64,000 nt of DNA from Deltaproteobacteria bacterium (lineage in GTDB: Bacteria; Myxococcota_C; UBA6777), in assembly GCA_002731275.1 (NCBI GenBank), contig PCBK01000130.1, forward strand, positions 1 to 64,000. Reading direction: 5' to 3'. The position numbers and the translations under genes were made by a program. Below the pieces are notes generated by a model. That model worked only from the letters and a program-made list of their open reading frames with translations, made no database searches and was not told where the DNA came from. Positions 8,042-16,290 of the stretch are shown here, piece by piece. Each line of letters opens with the position of its first letter. Position 1 is the stretch's first letter.

Positions 8042-9430
8042 TTGATACAAAATACCTTACAAGACCCAAAAGCCAGGCCTGCTCAAAACAGAGTCCTGGT
8101 TCTCGACAAGAACAAACAGCCTCTGATGCCCTGCCACCCGGCCAGAGCCAGAGAACTCCTCAGAAAAGGACGTGCTGCCGTCTACAGACGATTTCCGTTC
8201 ACGATCATCATCAAAGACCGCGAGGGTGGAGCCACACAACCGACAGTCCTCAAGTTCGACCCTGGCTCCAAAAAGACCGGCATCGCCGTCGTTGCTGACT
8301 TTCAACGTGGGAAGCGTTGCATCTTCGCCGCTGAACTCGAGCATCGTGGAGAGCAGATCAAAAAAGCGCTCGAAAAGCGACGAAACATCCGTCGTTCTCG
8401 CAGAAGTCGAAAGACCCGCTATCGCAAAGCACGCTTCGAGAACCGAAGAAAACCCAAGGGGTGGTTGGCTCCGTCACTACAAAGCAGAGTGGATAACATC
8501 GAGTCCTGGACACGGAAGTTTCGGGCATTGATACCGGTCTCAAGCCTTTCGGTAGAGAACGTTCGTTTTGATACGCACAAACTCGTCAATCCCGAGGTTC
8601 AGGGGGTCGAATACCAACAGGGAACGCTCTTTGGCTACCAGGTCAGGGAATATCTCCTCGAAAAGTGGGGTCGAAAGTGCGCGTACTGCGGCAAACAGAA
8701 CGTACCTTTGCAGGTGGAGCACATGACCCCCAAAAGCAGGGGAGGCTCCAACAGAGTTGACAACTTAACTCTGGCCTGCGAGATGTGCAATCAGAAAAAA
8801 GGAAGCAAAACAGCCGGCGGGTTCGGATTCCCAGGACTTTGCAAAAAGGCGGACAGGCCCTTGAGAGCGGTGGCAGTTGTGAATTCGACCCGACCAGCGA
8901 TTCTTGAGGTGCTCAAAAGTACGGGTCTTTCGGTGGAGACAGGCAGCGGTGGACAGACGAAATTCAACCGAAGTCAACAGGGTTATGCGAAAGAGCATTG
9001 GATTGATGCAATGTGTGTTGGTGACAGTGGAAGACATGTCTTCGTCGAAAAGTGCCACGAAGTTCTGGAGATAAAGGCGATGGGAAGGGGTACTCGACAA
9101 ATGTGTCGGGTGGATCGTTTTGGATTCCCGAGAACGGGAGCAAAAAAGAAAGAAAAAAGAGTGGATGGATTTCAGACGGGAGACATCGTCAAGGCAATCG
9201 TGACAAAGGGAAAAAAGAAAGGAACGTATGTGGGTCGAGTGGCAGTCCGAAGCAGCGGGAATTTCAACATCAAAGAAGGAAAAAAGACGACACAAGGCAT
9301 CGCAGCAAAATACTGCAAAATGGTACAAAAAATAGATGGATACAATTACAACAATCGCATGGGCGTTTCCTCCCCCCTCTTAAGAAGGGGGTCTCCACGC
9401 CTTGGCAAAATGGAGGCTTTTGATCGATGA
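8042..9430 (+). CDS. iscB: IscB, OMEGA-type RNA-guided DNA nuclease
   Basis: IscB proteins are RNA-guided dsDNA endonucleases of IS200/IS605-type elements and the family from which Cas9 arose. All landmarks are present: the PLMP motif at residues 27-30 followed by CHPARARELL; RuvC-I FDPGSKKTG with Asp73; an Arg-rich bridge helix (about 112-137); RuvC-II LSVENV with Glu172; an HNH insert with zinc ligands C213/C216/C246/C249 and catalytic VEH (His227); and RuvC-III EHWIDAM with His319 and Asp322. The C-terminal ~150 residues correspond to the TAM-interaction region. The start is uncertain: TTG at 8042 is used, but relatives begin close to VLVLDKNK (residue 18). No TnpA transposase is nearby. 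The last codons run through the right-end hairpin, and the stop (TGA 9428-9430) overlaps the next ATG. Confidence 0.93.
   Translation: MIQNTLQDPKARPAQNRVLVLDKNKQPLMPCHPARARELLRKGRAAVYRRFPFTIIIKDREGGATQPTVLKFDPGSKKTGIAVVADFQRGKRCIFAAELEHRGEQIKKALEKRRNIRRSRRSRKTRYRKARFENRRKPKGWLAPSLQSRVDNIESWTRKFRALIPVSSLSVENVRFDTHKLVNPEVQGVEYQQGTLFGYQVREYLLEKWGRKCAYCGKQNVPLQVEHMTPKSRGGSNRVDNLTLACEMCNQKKGSKTAGGFGFPGLCKKADRPLRAVAVVNSTRPAILEVLKSTGLSVETGSGGQTKFNRSQQGYAKEHWIDAMCVGDSGRHVFVEKCHEVLEIKAMGRGTRQMCRVDRFGFPRTGAKKKEKRVDGFQTGDIVKAIVTKGKKKGTYVGRVAVRSSGNFNIKEGKKTTQGIAAKYCKMVQKIDGYNYNNRMGVSSPLLRRGSPRLGKMEAFDR
9361..9401 (+). repeat. IscB-element right-end hairpin, copy 2
   Basis: Arms GGCGT (9362-9366) and ACGCC (9397-9401) pair; inside, CCTCCCCCCTCTT faces AAGAAGGGGG. 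It lies inside the iscB coding sequence. TGGAGG follows at 9411-9416 and the haem-binding gene starts at 9427, 25 nt after the hairpin. Confidence 0.75.
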
Positions 9431-9975
9431 AAAACATTCTCAAAATTATCATGTACATCTTGTTGTCCCTTCTTGGTATCTTCGTATTGATCCAGCTCGT
9501 CCCAGTCAAACGGACCAATCCGCCTGTGACCTCAGAGATCAAACTCCCCCCTGAGATGGAAAAAATCGTCAAGAAAGCCTGTTATGATTGCCACTCTAAC
9601 GAGACAAAGTGGCCCTGGTACAGCTATATCGCGCCCGTCTCTTGGACTGTCGCACATGACGTCAATGAGGGCCGAAGAGAGTTGAACTTCTCCGAGTGGG
9701 GGAAATACTCGGAGAGAAGACGTAGAAAGAAGATCGAAGAGATCTGGGAAGAAGTCGAAGAGAGAAAAATGCCCATGCCTCTCTACATCGTCACACACCC
9801 CGAAGCGCTCCTCACCAAAAAAGAACGCCTCGTCATCAAAAAATGGACCCACTCCCAACTCAATCCCCCCAAAAAACGTGACGCGAAGGTCGACAAGGCG
9901 AAGACAGACACCAAACCAAAAGAGACCCCCAAAGAAGAAAACGTCAAAAAAGAAAACACCAAAGCTACAAAGTGA
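9427..9975 (+). CDS. Membrane-anchored haem-binding domain protein (single CxxCH cytochrome)
   Basis: One N-terminal membrane anchor (IIMYILLSLLGIFVLIQLVPV) is followed by a Haem_bd-type domain: CYDCHSNET carries one CxxCH haem-attachment site, followed by the family's typical WPWYSYIAPVSW. The C-terminus is a Lys/Glu-rich tail (about residues 145-182). The protein would face the periplasm as a c-type cytochrome; the redox partner is unknown. Its ATG overlaps the iscB stop (ATGA). GGAGG at 9412-9416, inside the IscB element, is the only Shine-Dalgarno, so the gene now seems to be read from the element. The original leader may be the sequence at about 7641-7713, left of the element. Confidence 0.85.
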   Translation: MKNILKIIMYILLSLLGIFVLIQLVPVKRTNPPVTSEIKLPPEMEKIVKKACYDCHSNETKWPWYSYIAPVSWTVAHDVNEGRRELNFSEWGKYSERRRRKKIEEIWEEVEERKMPMPLYIVTHPEALLTKKERLVIKKWTHSQLNPPKKRDAKVDKAKTDTKPKETPKEENVKKENTKATK

Positions 9976-10054
9976 CACCATGTGTGACCAAAAAGTCAGA
10001 TACAAACGCTGTCATACGTAGCACTTGATGAGAAGACCACCAGACCTTCGATGC

Positions 10055-11134
10055 TTACTTCTCTTCTTTCGGCGTTCTGACCCGTGTAGGTGAGAACGCA
10101 GAGGGAACATCGACCTGCTCTCCACAGATCGCACGCGCCGCGTCCTCTGTCGCAGCAAACGACGTCGACATACCAAACCCACCAAATGCCGCGAGCCAAA
10201 ACAATCCGGGAAAATCAGGATCCTCTCCCCATATCGGCGATTGATCGTCCGTGTACGTACGGAAACAGTGCCATGAACGAGATAACCCCAACGAATCAGC
10301 GACATCAGGCAGCGAGTCGAGTAACTTCACTGCAATCTCCTCAGCAATCTCAGGATGAGGTTCAAACACATCAGGATCAGACGCCGGAATACGTTCACAG
10401 ACAGAGACGAGGCGTGTCTCTGGATCCCACAAACGCATGTACCAGCCCGCCTCCTCCTCCCAGTAAAAACCACAATCACTCGATGGCATAAAATCTTCTC
10501 GCCAGCCCGACGTCACAAACAAATGCCTCGCATATGGCGAAGCCTCCACCTGCATCAACGGATCAGCGTTCAAATACTCGTTTAACCAAGCCCCACCAGC
10601 GTTGATGACCCAAGATGCATGGTGCTTGGTCCCATCATCAGTCGTCACACACCAGCGCTGATCATCCTGCCGGACGTCGACAACCCGCGTTCGAAATTGA
10701 AAGGATACGTGGGTACGATCGACGGCCTGCATCAACTGCTGAACATATCCACCAGAATCCAACAGACCATCAGTCGGCGTATACACACATGGCGTTTGCT
10801 TTTCTTTTCCCTGGTATCGCGTCGTCAACTGACGCAGCTCAAAGATGTCGGGATGATGCGCAGGTGGTGTTCGCCCCACGACGATCGAACCCGTCTCGCG
10901 AAAGCAGACCTCTTTGATATCCTGAGGCCACGAACGAATGGAACGATACGTCCACTCTGTCAGTTGCGGGTTTCGATACAGTTGGCGAATCATACCTGCG
11001 TTCTTCCCCGAAGAGTGAACTGCTGGCATCATCTCCTTCTCCAACACAAGCACACGCTTGCCTCGCTGCCCCAAATGATAAGCGACAGAAACACCGAGCA
11101 CCCCAGCCCCAATGACGATCACATCTTGTTGCAT
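10055..11134 (-). CDS. FAD-dependent oxidoreductase, DAO (D-amino-acid/glycine oxidase) family
   Basis: The N-terminal dinucleotide fold is textbook: DVIVIGAGVLGVSVAYHLGQRGKRVLVLEKE, with GxGxxG and a terminal acidic residue. It is followed by VHSSGKNAGMIRQ and, near the C-terminus, LFWLAAFGGFGMSTSFAATEDAARAI, the second FAD-contact region of DAO-type enzymes. The middle holds INAGGAWLNEYL. The family oxidises amine substrates such as glycine, sarcosine or D-amino acids; the exact substrate cannot be read from the sequence. The ATG at 11134 is used because the fold begins four residues later; an ATG at 11152 would add only six residues. It stands alone, with DUF2330 upstream on the same strand. 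Confidence 0.85.
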   Translation of the reverse strand: MQQDVIVIGAGVLGVSVAYHLGQRGKRVLVLEKEMMPAVHSSGKNAGMIRQLYRNPQLTEWTYRSIRSWPQDIKEVCFRETGSIVVGRTPPAHHPDIFELRQLTTRYQGKEKQTPCVYTPTDGLLDSGGYVQQLMQAVDRTHVSFQFRTRVVDVRQDDQRWCVTTDDGTKHHASWVINAGGAWLNEYLNADPLMQVEASPYARHLFVTSGWREDFMPSSDCGFYWEEEAGWYMRLWDPETRLVSVCERIPASDPDVFEPHPEIAEEIAVKLLDSLPDVADSLGLSRSWHCFRTYTDDQSPIWGEDPDFPGLFWLAAFGGFGMSTSFAATEDAARAICGEQVDVPSAFSPTRVRTPKEEK

Positions 11135-11248
11135 AACAATCTCCATGCACATAACACACCCTCAAGGGGCTACATTCGACAACAGAGGACGTTGTACACG
11201 GTCAACACCCAATGTCAAGCCTACAAAACCGCCCCTCGTCGTAGCCCA

Positions 11249-12292
11249 TCAATCTTTTTTCATCCGGCGCACACCAAACCACAAACCAACAAACAACAGC
11301 AAGACAGGGAGCAATTCAATCGGTATGGGTATCGTTGTGTATTTGATATCGATGATCGGAGGTGGCGCTTTGACGACGTTCTTGACGGAAGAGAAAAAGA
11401 CCTCAGCGATGCCCGGTCGAGGAGAGGAGCGATCGACAAAGGTGGTCAACCACAACGACCCCAAAGAAGACGACCACTTTTTGGGCAACAATGACAACTT
11501 CTTCCACGCCTGTTCGTCGACCTCGTTGCTGTATCCTTCAACGGCGGGCCACGGCTTCTTTCCGTCCCCAAGTGTCCCCTTCATCCGGGTCTCACTCAGC
11601 ACATATACGCGCAGTGAACGAGGTGTTTTCCCACTGACCTTTTGCATAGAAGCGGGCTCTCTGTAAGGATAAAATGGACGCTTGGTCTTAAATGACATCC
11701 TCACAGCCGATGTCGACGGAGCCTGCGCGGCTGCTTTGTTTTCAATCTTGAAGGCCGTTATCTTCCAGCCCATTTTGATATACGGCGCCAACCATGTTTG
11801 CAGCTCAGGGTTGAGCATGTAACCGTTTTTGTTGATCCAATCTGCCATCGCCTTTGCGTCTGTTGCCTCAAGTACAACGGCGTTATAGCCTGCAATCTTT
11901 TTGCGCACGAGCACTTTGACGGCGCTACGTGGGACCGCTTTGAGATCTCCTCGACTGAAGAGCCACATTCCCCACTGGAGCTTGACCTTTTCCTGCACCT
12001 TTCGCTTTGGTTTGGTCAGCGCGTGTAGCTCCTGGAAAACGACATCAGGCACTTCCGCAAGCTCAGGGACTGTAGGTGTTGGGACCAAAAAACCGAAGTT
12101 CATCGCGCCCGTCTCAAAAGACGCACGTCTGATAAAGTGTTCTACACCGCGCTTTTGATCCCAGATGATAATCGCCTGCTCTTTCTCAATCTTGATCTGA
12201 TACCCAGGAGGTGGGACCGGCGCACATGCCAACGCTAGCGACGGCGCAAACAAAGAGATACACAACGAAACCAACCATACCAACCGTGTCAT
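11249..12292 (-). CDS. DUF2330-domain secreted or membrane-anchored protein
   Basis: The mature protein starts right after a signal peptide (LVWLVSLCISLFAPSLALA) with CAPVPPPGY and continues EKEQAIIIWDQKRGVEHFIRRA and FGFLVPTPTVPEL, the typical opening of DUF2330, a family of unknown function. A C-terminal hydrophobic helix (IPIPIELLPVLLLFVGLWFGV) followed by RRMKKD forms a membrane anchor, so the bulk of the protein lies in the periplasm. ATG at 12292 is chosen because AAGGAG lies 8 nt upstream and it gives a normal signal peptide; an ATG at 12313 also has a GGAGAG. Confidence 0.8.
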   Translation of the reverse strand: MTRLVWLVSLCISLFAPSLALACAPVPPPGYQIKIEKEQAIIIWDQKRGVEHFIRRASFETGAMNFGFLVPTPTVPELAEVPDVVFQELHALTKPKRKVQEKVKLQWGMWLFSRGDLKAVPRSAVKVLVRKKIAGYNAVVLEATDAKAMADWINKNGYMLNPELQTWLAPYIKMGWKITAFKIENKAAAQAPSTSAVRMSFKTKRPFYPYREPASMQKVSGKTPRSLRVYVLSETRMKGTLGDGKKPWPAVEGYSNEVDEQAWKKLSLLPKKWSSSLGSLWLTTFVDRSSPRPGIAEVFFSSVKNVVKAPPPIIDIKYTTIPIPIELLPVLLLFVGLWFGVRRMKKD

Positions 12293-12468
12293 CAACGAAC
12301 TCCTTTTTTCCATACTCTCTCCAAATCACCAGCACGAGGCTCGGTGCATCGTTCATCCCCCCCACACATACCACAAACACCACACCATTGCATCCCAAGA
12401 TTGGGACCACACTCTATTGACAAGTCGGCCACTCCTTCAAAGAATACACTTGGACAAAGACGAGAGGA

Positions 12469-13929
12469 ATGAGTGTATTTGCTATGGTAGAGACAACACA
12501 CGAGGACTTTGCGAAGCTTCGCAGCATCTTAGCATCAGCACCGTCAAAGGAAGGGTTTGTTGCGCTGCTTGCGCTCTTTGCGTCCTGGACACATTCTGAC
12601 ACACAAGACCTCGCGCTGACTTATGCCCAAGAACACCTAGCGACATGGCCAGACACATTCAGGATCGCTGAGCCAAAAGACATCTGGCCTAGATTCCCAC
12701 ACGCACCACCTCCCGCGATGATCAACCTCCTGAGAGGGCTCGACATCACCGAACCGATCACAAGGCCGCTCGCGCTCAAAGCCATCACGCTTCCCCCTTT
12801 TGCACGAGAACTTCGCATCCTTCGTATCAAGCACATGCACACAAAAATAGGCATGGAATTACTCACACAGGCGCGTCATCTCTCCCAACTCCAACAGCTC
12901 AGCATCCACAAAAGTCAACTGACGAGGACAGACGCGGCCATCCTTGTCAGCTCTCCCTACCTCCACCAGCTTCGTCACCTCGCGCTCCCACACAACCGCC
13001 TTGGAGAGGACGGGATCACCTTCATCGCGCACGCCCCCATACTACAGGGACTCCAATCACTCGATCTCAGTCACAACGCTCCAACGGACAAAAGCGCCTG
13101 CGCGATCGCACAATCAAGTTATATGCACGCGCTCACAACACTTCGTCTCAATGAACCTCGTTCGAACTGGCAGACTATCGGAGATAAAGGAGCGATGGCG
13201 ATCGCCTCATCTCCCTACCTAAGCCATCTTCGAGAGCTTGGTTTCGCAGGTCACCACATCAGCCCACGTGCCCTTGAAGCCCTCGCTTCATCCTCATCTC
13301 TATCAGGACTGCAATGTCTGGATCTGTCCTACCACACCCGCTATCCACACCCCTTTGCGGGTATCCTCACAGCCCCCACCTCCTGGACACAATTGACACA
13401 ACTCAAACTCAATGGTCTCTACGGAAGCGATGTCCTTTTGGAGAGGCTCTCCAATGGCACACCGCTCAAACAACTGCAAAGACTCGAACTCGACGCCAAC
13501 CATATCACCCCCGAAGGGATCGCCAGCTTCGCGGACTCGCGAAAAATCCGACAACTCCAACACCTCTCCCTCGCACATAACCACATCCACGACGAAGGCG
13601 CGAGCTATCTCGCGAGTAGCCCAAATACGCAACATCTGCGAACACTCGACCTCCACCAAAATGAGATCGGTGACTTTGGGGCCAAGCGACTCGCGGAGTC
13701 GAGTTATCTCAGTCAGCTCAAGACACTTGTGCTCTCAGGGAATGCCCTTGGCGAAGAGGGTTTCAAGGCCATCGCCTTCTCCGAGACGCTCTCTGCCGAA
13801 GTCAGAAGAGAGTATATCGGCTTCGTCGCCAGAGATGATCTACTAAAGGAAGCGGACAGGAAAGGTCTTCGCAATCCCCGCTCGATGAATAAAACCACCC
13901 TCCTCCACGCGCTCTTGTCGAGTGATTGA
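12469..13929 (+). CDS. Leucine-rich-repeat protein, ribonuclease-inhibitor type
   Basis: Residues ~1-110 form an alpha-helical head (FVALLALFASW, then PPAMINLLRGLDI) of the sort preceding repeats in myxobacterial LRR proteins. From about residue 115 there are at least ten repeats of roughly 24-28 residues with the core LxxLxLxxN (LRHLALPHNRLGEDG, LQSLDLSHN, LQHLSLAHNHIHDEG, LRTLDLHQNEIGDFG). The G-DEG/G-FGA spacing is of the ribonuclease-inhibitor kind. The C-terminus (DDLLKEADRKGLRNP) is helical. No signal peptide: a cytosolic protein-binding scaffold, partner unknown. An ATG at 12484 is an alternative start. It converges with the next gene, 11 nt apart. Confidence 0.8.
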   Translation: MSVFAMVETTHEDFAKLRSILASAPSKEGFVALLALFASWTHSDTQDLALTYAQEHLATWPDTFRIAEPKDIWPRFPHAPPPAMINLLRGLDITEPITRPLALKAITLPPFARELRILRIKHMHTKIGMELLTQARHLSQLQQLSIHKSQLTRTDAAILVSSPYLHQLRHLALPHNRLGEDGITFIAHAPILQGLQSLDLSHNAPTDKSACAIAQSSYMHALTTLRLNEPRSNWQTIGDKGAMAIASSPYLSHLRELGFAGHHISPRALEALASSSSLSGLQCLDLSYHTRYPHPFAGILTAPTSWTQLTQLKLNGLYGSDVLLERLSNGTPLKQLQRLELDANHITPEGIASFADSRKIRQLQHLSLAHNHIHDEGASYLASSPNTQHLRTLDLHQNEIGDFGAKRLAESSYLSQLKTLVLSGNALGEEGFKAIAFSETLSAEVRREYIGFVARDDLLKEADRKGLRNPRSMNKTTLLHALLSSD

Positions 13930-13940
13930 CGTTTTTCTTC

Positions 13941-16130
13941 TCACTTGCTGGTGCTGCCCAACATCCCTCTGACACGGGCAAATAGATTTTTTCCAACCTT
14001 TCCAGGTTCCCAACCAACAGGTTGTGCAGCGCGTACACTTGGACGCTCTAACATCCTGTTGTGATACGCAAACAACGCAGGAAAAAGCCGCTCCAATGGT
14101 AACCCCCTGCGCACTTGATACGCCAACGCCGGGAAAAATGCACAATCCGCAAGGGAGAATCGCTCTCCGGCGATATATTCAGCTTCGGCAGCGTATCTCT
14201 CCCAACATTGGAGTTCTCGTAAAACAGCCTCATATGCCGAAACAATGGTCTCCTTTTCGGGCTGAGGAAGCGCCTCGTTGTGGGGATACAAAAAGAGCCT
14301 CTCGATGGGGCTGTAGACCTTGCGAAGAGTGTCAGTCTCATGCATACGTGCGAGGACTTTCGCCATCACCACCTTCTCGTCCTTGTTGGGCAACAAGGGA
14401 TGTTCTGGGTAGTACGTCTCCAGATACATTAAGATCCCCAATGACTCCGTCAACACAAGCGCGTCAGGCTCGATCAAGACAGGCGTCGTGCCACGTGGAT
14501 TGATCGCCAAGAACTCCGGGCTTTTGGTCTCTTTGGGTTGAGACATCACGCGCAATCGATGGCCTTCAAAGGGTAGGTCCTTTTCTCCGAGCGCGATCAT
14601 CACACGCCAGCTTGGGATCGAACCATTCACCCAATATAACGTTCGCGGTTTTTTGCGGAGCCCTTGCAGGTAGAGTAGGTCAAAGCCTTCACCGTACTCG
14701 GCCTCCCAATCGAAGTGTGCGGAGCGATTCTCCAGACCAAACGCCGAGAGCATCCTCTGTGCCTGCTCATAAGGGGTCTCTTCACGTATAGAGGGCGTTG
14801 TATCCTTCAGACTTTTGCGCTTGGCACCCTGCCCAAAGACAGACCCATCAGGTGCCTGGAAGGTGCTGATGTCTCGGAAAGTGAAGCTGATACGTTGTTC
14901 ATCGTACAAACGCTCATCGGGCGTTTTTTGGGTGATGGGTCGACGATCGCGCTTGATACTGTGAAACCACCGGGTATTGCTCTCACTCCCCAAGACAAAG
15001 ATCGAGCCGTGGGGGAGCGCAATCTCCTGGTAGGCGTGCTTGTCCTCTTTGTTACGCAGGCTCATCGTCCTCGTCGCCCCGAGGCTCAAATTGGCGATCA
15101 ATGTATCCCTCTTGATATCGAGGGTCTTGTCCGTATGCGGGCTGATCCAGGCGTGTCCGTCCTTGTAGTATTGGATCAGCGCGTGATTGAATGTCTGTCC
15201 ACAATGTGCTTCGAGCCAGCCTTTGGCACGCAAAGAGAAAGGTGTCCACTCGACAAGATCGGGTTGCGTATCGGCAGGGTGACGATAGATAGGCTTCGCA
15301 CCATCCTCAATCGTCCCCTGGAGCGCGATCAAACGTGAGACGGGATTGCCACGAAGATTCATCTCATGCCACTCGATCTCCTCCTTCACATCGGGAAAAC
15401 ATCCTTGCAAAGCCTCTGGCAAGATATCGTAGATGACATAGCTGTCTCCTGCCGCGACGCCCTCTAACCTCGCGCCACGAAGTGGTCGTTTGGCTTCCGC
15501 TTCGAGGTCCTGCAATAATGTGTTCGCGGTGGGTGTTTGGGCGTACCACTTACCGATAAAGTCGAGCCCTCTTTTGTGTCGCTTGGGGCTCGTCCCGTTG
15601 GTCACATCGGAGAGGACACTTACGTCAAAACCGAGGAAGAATGCGTCCGCAGAGGTCGCAGTCACACATACATTGGTCGCCACACCACAGATGACGAGTG
15701 AGTCCACCTCTCGGCGGTCCAATTCTTCCTTGAGAGCAGTCTCTGTAAAGGCCGAGTACCATCGTTTCTCGACGACCACATCTTGTGAGGAGTCGATCAT
15801 CCCTTCGACGAGAGGGAAAAAGGCCGCTCCCTCTTCACCTCGGACACAACAGGCTTCTTTGCCAAAATGAGTGCTCGCGAGAAAATCGTTGTTAGGGGGG
15901 ACACCTTGTTTGGCTTCATCGGAAGGCATCACTGGCCGTGGCGCAGGCTTTTCTTTCCAATCACTGTAGACAGAACGGACCCACACGATTGGTTGTGAGG
16001 TCTCTCGAAAGGCGTGCACGATGCGCGCGAGATTCGATATCAAATGACTGGAAGGAATGAATTTGGCACCAAACATCCCACCAGGACTGAGAAATTCATT
16101 TTGCATATCGATCACAACAAGCGCTCTCAT
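13941..16130 (-). CDS. Three-domain fusion: isochorismatase-like hydrolase, AlkB-type dioxygenase, glutathione S-transferase
   Basis: Residues 1-205 are a cysteine hydrolase of the isochorismatase family with the triad Asp8 (VVIDMQNEF), Lys122 (EKRWYSAF) and Cys155 (GVATNVCVTAT). Residues ~225-425 are an AlkB-like Fe(II)/2-oxoglutarate dioxygenase with iron ligands His332, Asp334 (SPHTDKTLD) and His390 (RWFHSIKRD), and 2-oxoglutarate arginines in QRISFTFR (413, 419). Residues ~497-705 are a GST: thioredoxin fold with PRGTTPVLI and TESLGILMYLE (Glu562-Ser563), then the helical domain with FSLADCAFFP (Asp662). All three active sites look intact. The ATG at 16130 is preceded by AAAGGAGCG. No stop or frameshift separates the domains. 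The combined pathway is unknown; alkylation damage or small electrophile handling is a guess. Confidence 0.9.
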   Translation of the reverse strand: MRALVVIDMQNEFLSPGGMFGAKFIPSSHLISNLARIVHAFRETSQPIVWVRSVYSDWKEKPAPRPVMPSDEAKQGVPPNNDFLASTHFGKEACCVRGEEGAAFFPLVEGMIDSSQDVVVEKRWYSAFTETALKEELDRREVDSLVICGVATNVCVTATSADAFFLGFDVSVLSDVTNGTSPKRHKRGLDFIGKWYAQTPTANTLLQDLEAEAKRPLRGARLEGVAAGDSYVIYDILPEALQGCFPDVKEEIEWHEMNLRGNPVSRLIALQGTIEDGAKPIYRHPADTQPDLVEWTPFSLRAKGWLEAHCGQTFNHALIQYYKDGHAWISPHTDKTLDIKRDTLIANLSLGATRTMSLRNKEDKHAYQEIALPHGSIFVLGSESNTRWFHSIKRDRRPITQKTPDERLYDEQRISFTFRDISTFQAPDGSVFGQGAKRKSLKDTTPSIREETPYEQAQRMLSAFGLENRSAHFDWEAEYGEGFDLLYLQGLRKKPRTLYWVNGSIPSWRVMIALGEKDLPFEGHRLRVMSQPKETKSPEFLAINPRGTTPVLIEPDALVLTESLGILMYLETYYPEHPLLPNKDEKVVMAKVLARMHETDTLRKVYSPIERLFLYPHNEALPQPEKETIVSAYEAVLRELQCWERYAAEAEYIAGERFSLADCAFFPALAYQVRRGLPLERLFPALFAYHNRMLERPSVRAAQPVGWEPGKVGKNLFARVRGMLGSTSK

Positions 16131-16290
16131 CTTCGCTCCTTTTGTTCCATTAGACAGTTTGAAACGACTTCTTGTACATATCGAGATAGACGTCATTCAC
16201 GAATCTTGGGACGTGAGCACGTTGGCTCGTGTTCAATTTTTCAGGATATAGCGGTTGAGCAGTTGCCAGGGGGACAGGATACAGTGATTG

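Noticed and set aside
8042-9430. Cas9 gene
   Set aside because: 462 residues, has the PLMP motif and no REC lobe, and no CRISPR array nearby: IscB, not Cas9.
10619-11494. Plus-strand open frame across the FAD oxidoreductase
   Set aside because: Antisense shadow; composition is His/Arg-rich and not protein-like, while the minus strand encodes a full FAD enzyme.
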